Assembly (NCBI RefSeq): GCF_022760955.1
Contig: NZ_JAKTNU010000002.1
Span: 62,001 to 126,000, forward strand
Length of the DNA: 64,000 nucleotides
Direction of reading: 5' to 3'
From: Thermus neutrinimicus
GTDB lineage: Bacteria > Deinococcota > Deinococci > Deinococcales > Thermaceae
Each line of letters starts with the position of its first letter. The stretch's first letter is position 1. This document shows positions 62,001-64,000 of the stretch, piece after piece. A program made the translations under genes and the position numbers. The notes below the pieces were generated by a model that saw only the letters and a program-made list of their open reading frames with translations, had not been told where the DNA came from and searched no databases.

Positions 62001-64000
62001 GGCAAACCCCTGAAGGGCCAGATCCACGCCCTCAGGACCCAGCCTCCCCGACACCCCCTGTCCGGAAACCTCCACCTGGAATCCAGGAAGGCCCACGAGG
62101 GCAAGCTCCACCTCCCCATGGCGGAACCGGCCCCTAAGCCACTCCCCAGGGTAAACCCCCTGGGCCCAAAGCTCCCCTAGGCCCCTGGGCAGGTCCCCGG
62201 CGTAGCGGTAGGCCAGGCGAAAGGGAAGAAGGTCCAGCCGCCCGGACAGGGGAAGCCCCTCCCCCACCAGGTCCAGGCCCAGCCCCCCTCCCCGGGCCAG
62301 GACCACCCCGTAAGGGCTGGAAAGCCTACCCTCCCCGGCCACCTCTCCCAGGTAACCCTCCTTCGCCCGGTAGGCGTAGCTTCCGGAAAAGGCATACTCC
62401 CCGTAGGCCAGGCCTCCCCGCACCTCACCCTCGAGGCCCGGGCACCCACCCAGGGGAGCCGGCAGGCAGAACCTCCCTTCCAGGCCTCCCCTCCAGGCCC
62501 CCTCTCCCTGGAGCTGGAAAAGGCCCGCCCCCAGGTCCACCCTGCCAATGAGCCCCCCTTGGGGCAAGGGGTAGCGAAGGGTAAGGAGGCCGGAAAGCCC
62601 CTTCCGGTAGCGGGCCTCCCCCCGAAGCCTTGGCCCCTGGAAATCCCCCAACACCTCCCCATCCCCGTACCGGAGCCTTACCCTTTCCCCAAGCACCTCC
62701 CCCGCAAGCTCCGCCCGGAGGGGCCACAGCCACGCCTTCCCGGAAAACCACCCCTCTGGGCGCTCCAGGCGGACCTCGAGGGCCTCCTGCCAGGGCCCAT
62801 CCGCCTGGGCCTTCAGCCGCCCGGGAAGGCCAAAGGGGGCAAGGTCCCGGTCCAAGTCCAGGACCAGATGCCCCTCCGCAAATCCCAAGCGGAAACCCTC
62901 CGCCTCCCCTGCCAGGGAAAGGGCTTCCAGCCCCAAAGGCCCACCCCGGTAGCGGTAGGCAAAGCGGAAGGGCAAGGCCTCCCCCTTCCCCAAGAGGCTT
63001 CCTTGGCCCTCCAGGTGGCCCAAGGGCTGGCCCCGGAGGGCCTCAGGCCACCCCGCCTGGAAGCTCCCCTGGGCCTCCAGCCGGGCCTGGCCCAGCCCCA
63101 GGCGGTACCTCGCCTTACCCGATAGGAGGAAGCCCTCCAGGATAGCCTCTGCCGCCACCTCCCCGGGAAGGTCCTTGCCCTCCAGCTGGAGGCGCAAGGG
63201 CCCCTCCCCCTCTCCCCTTAGGGCAAGCCCATGCCCCTCCGCAAAAAGCCTTCCCCGGTACCCCTCCGGGCCCCAGGCGAGGTCCACCCGCAAGGCCACC
63301 CCCTCCACCTCCCCTTCCCCCCGCGCCGAAAGATGCCAGGCCCCCTGGTACCGGGCCACCACGACCAGGGGTGCCCCCCAGGAAAGCTCCACCCGGCCTC
63401 CCTCCCCCTCCAGGCGCAAGGGGCCCTCCTGCTTCAGGTAGCGGAGGCTCCTAAACCTTCCCTTCCCCCGGTAGCGGCCTCCCTCCAAGGCCCAGGCCAA
63501 CTCCCCTTCCCCGTAAGGGGAGGCATGGCGCAGGGTACCCTGCCCCCGGAGGGCCAGGAGGTTCACCCAGCCCGAAAGCTCCGTCCACCCCAGCCCCTCC
63601 CCCTGGTACCGGGCCTCCAGGGCCAGGCCCTCCAAGGGACCCTTAAGCCCAAGCCCCAGGGAACCGTAGCGGAAACTCCCCTCCACCTCCCCTTGGAGCC
63701 CGGGCCCCAGGCGGAGCCTGCCCTCCCCGGCCAAGCCCCCAAGCCCCCAAAGCCTCCCCTCCCTGGGGGCCCAGGCTAGGCCCGCATCCCGCCCGGCAAG
63801 GAATAGGCGGAGGACTCCCCCCTGGTAGTCCAGGGCCAAGGGCTCGGCCCCGTAGCGCACCCGCGCCCAGGCCTCCCCCTCCCCGGAAAGGGTCAGCCTG
63901 CCCTCCGCCTTTCCCGCAAGGGGAAGGCCCAGGGCCTGGGCCAAGGGGGAAACCTCCTCCAGGGAAAACCCCACCTCCTCCCCCTTTAGCTCCGCCTCAC
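59022..64000 (-). CDS. TamB-like (DUF490) envelope protein, N terminus beyond window
   Basis: At least 1,659 residues; the frame is still open at the right edge (EAELKGEEVGFSLEEV before the first Met-capable codon). Most of it is repeated short beta strands rich in Gly, Leu, Arg and Glu with recurrent EGRL/GEG turns, as in the lipid-carrying taco of AsmA/TamB proteins. The C-terminal about 300 residues match the DUF490 domain (LTEPEIYALLALGTPDVTRLA; NLVLGQLERELARSLGLDRFQVQLP), and it ends in an aromatic residue (ALYRW) like outer-membrane targeting signals. It likely bridges inner and outer membranes and moves phospholipid or assembles outer-membrane proteins. Confidence 0.85.
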   Translation of the reverse strand, partial: EAELKGEEVGFSLEEVSPLAQALGLPLAGKAEGRLTLSGEGEAWARVRYGAEPLALDYQGGVLRLFLAGRDAGLAWAPREGRLWGLGGLAGEGRLRLGPGLQGEVEGSFRYGSLGLGLKGPLEGLALEARYQGEGLGWTELSGWVNLLALRGQGTLRHASPYGEGELAWALEGGRYRGKGRFRSLRYLKQEGPLRLEGEGGRVELSWGAPLVVVARYQGAWHLSARGEGEVEGVALRVDLAWGPEGYRGRLFAEGHGLALRGEGEGPLRLQLEGKDLPGEVAAEAILEGFLLSGKARYRLGLGQARLEAQGSFQAGWPEALRGQPLGHLEGQGSLLGKGEALPFRFAYRYRGGPLGLEALSLAGEAEGFRLGFAEGHLVLDLDRDLAPFGLPGRLKAQADGPWQEALEVRLERPEGWFSGKAWLWPLRAELAGEVLGERVRLRYGDGEVLGDFQGPRLRGEARYRKGLSGLLTLRYPLPQGGLIGRVDLGAGLFQLQGEGAWRGGLEGRFCLPAPLGGCPGLEGEVRGGLAYGEYAFSGSYAYRAKEGYLGEVAGEGRLSSPYGVVLARGGGLGLDLVGEGLPLSGRLDLLPFRLAYRYAGDLPRGLGELWAQGVYPGEWLRGRFRHGEVELALVGLPGFQVEVSGQGVSGRLGPEGVDLALQGFAYGPLSLSGKVAGPWREVGLDLSLKAFGRQAQARGRYGEEGLSLAFRGDLEGEVAWRETWRGRVAFGEGSLELSGRGLPQVSGEVLGERVRLAWPLLQLGGVRLDLASRLAEGEGRILARLLPGGIALRGEGERLLLDYRLPGLGLPLEGILDLKEASLVLASSEGEGALRYAGERVEGTLALDLFGVRVRFQGEGDRVHLSGAHPAFPWWVAGAGSLEGEVDLLGAYRLSYRAGEQGVELSGKLLQAYLEAQGPYLSGSLSYPPAGELRVDLPLPPLEGRFRGRVFGEGYQVEGVLEAAAGRIAARGSLLPLSGKLRLEGAPLEDLAGRYAPYLKGVVSGELSLEGTRARGRLEGEAEVAGSRLPLLFTGTLGPGLVQGEGRLGQSPFRVALEGEHLDLTANLRGFPLHLLLMAVAGPLEGEAYWTGSVRLRLPLSHPLRGEGVLVGEALRFVGAGDELKGQAVFRLEGGRVLVDRLRLSGRGSWEGGGYWSPEGSDLYLSLKDTVFTPVLRVVPPLKPYRPEGSGSLLLRLKGEGFQVEFQDFRFRLGPVAGYLPQGLLSLNGGARAAGELTLSAPFPGRARLGLEGDGDRFQVSAKGVVTLPGLKEETPAEVAFRYPGYGVEIRLGEAQAQGTLFPLRLAGYGRLPLYYPQYYLQEGLLDVKSFFLYEEKGTYHLTGNAEVLKARLALPEAQARQLSQEGVALQAPGEKPAPVPLVFEGVRVYAERGVLVQESLAQGELRGEVFLGGSYADPYLSGQVEALWGNFRLWDSLFTLDPAGSLLRFFPDRGILPEFRLEAQAETRGYRVFLEAKGEFLRENGRVKVRLEPHFTSDPALTEPEIYALLALGTPDVTRLAETLPQVALGAALENLVLGQLERELARSLGLDRFQVQLPVFQGGDLQETRFSVGKYLSPELFLGYELDLRGVQTLSAQYRRDGLTFSLGSTFLPGDGRLARFTFTLGYDLTPALGLSFSLEAADATRFSVGALYRW

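Overview
The window is GC-rich bacterial chromosome with very short intergenic gaps. It is almost certainly from a Thermus species. The MnSOD, amylomaltase, GlyRS, IF3, SucCD and Tdh proteins have the lengths and sequence character of their Thermus thermophilus counterparts. The futalosine-pathway enzyme MqnB, bacillithiol enzymes, a TamB-like envelope protein and many apparently leaderless promoters also fit Deinococcus-Thermus. I see no rRNA, tRNA, CRISPR array, insertion sequence or prophage, and no gene-free stretch over 300 bases.

Layout. 1-5.1 kb: a partial membrane pseudokinase, then a metal/redox patch with a MerR-family regulator, a DsrE-like protein, a Crp-family regulator, a P460-type cytochrome, and a small ORF plus merA behind a textbook MerR-type operator. 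5.1-10.6 kb: family 4 uracil-DNA glycosylase, bacillithiol deacetylase bshB, plsY, a divergently arranged ABC-2 exporter and a Uma2-type nuclease. 10.5-17.2 kb: the branched-chain amino acid operon ilvB-ilvN-ilvC-leuA-cimA (minus strand), headed by a consensus promoter, a Leu/Val/Ile-rich leader peptide and a terminator, which is a classic attenuator. 17.2-24 kb: bacillithiol disulfide reductase, TerC, fumarase and MnSOD, then an operon of a small membrane exporter, a fused PlsY-like/acyl-ACP-reductase-like protein and futalosine hydrolase. 24-32 kb: infC-rpmI-rplT (infC with an AUA start), an enoyl-CoA hydratase, glnS, tlyA, asd and glyS. 32-38.8 kb: clpC-radA-yacL (the Firmicute order without disA) and sucCD. 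38.8-49.2 kb: malQ, a hydroxyacyl-CoA dehydrogenase, an EamA transporter, an active/inactive M16 peptidase pair, recG, an orphan zincin, a pectin-acetylesterase-like lipoprotein or secreted protein and a CBS protein. 49.3-64 kb: sbcC-sbcD, a YibF-like membrane protein divergent from a Fur-family regulator, comF, mtnA, a PQQ-type sugar dehydrogenase, tdh and a very large TamB-like protein running off the right edge.

The most distinctive items are the PlsY/AAR fusion with degenerate PlsY motifs but a retained reductase cysteine, the ilv attenuator, the AUA start of infC, the pseudokinase with lost HRD and DFG motifs, and the recurring -10 box placed 5-8 nt before the start codon, often in overlapping divergent pairs. 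Mercury reduction (merA) and bacillithiol metabolism (bshB, the YpdA-type reductase) lie within 15 kb of each other and probably cooperate in thiol/metal defence.
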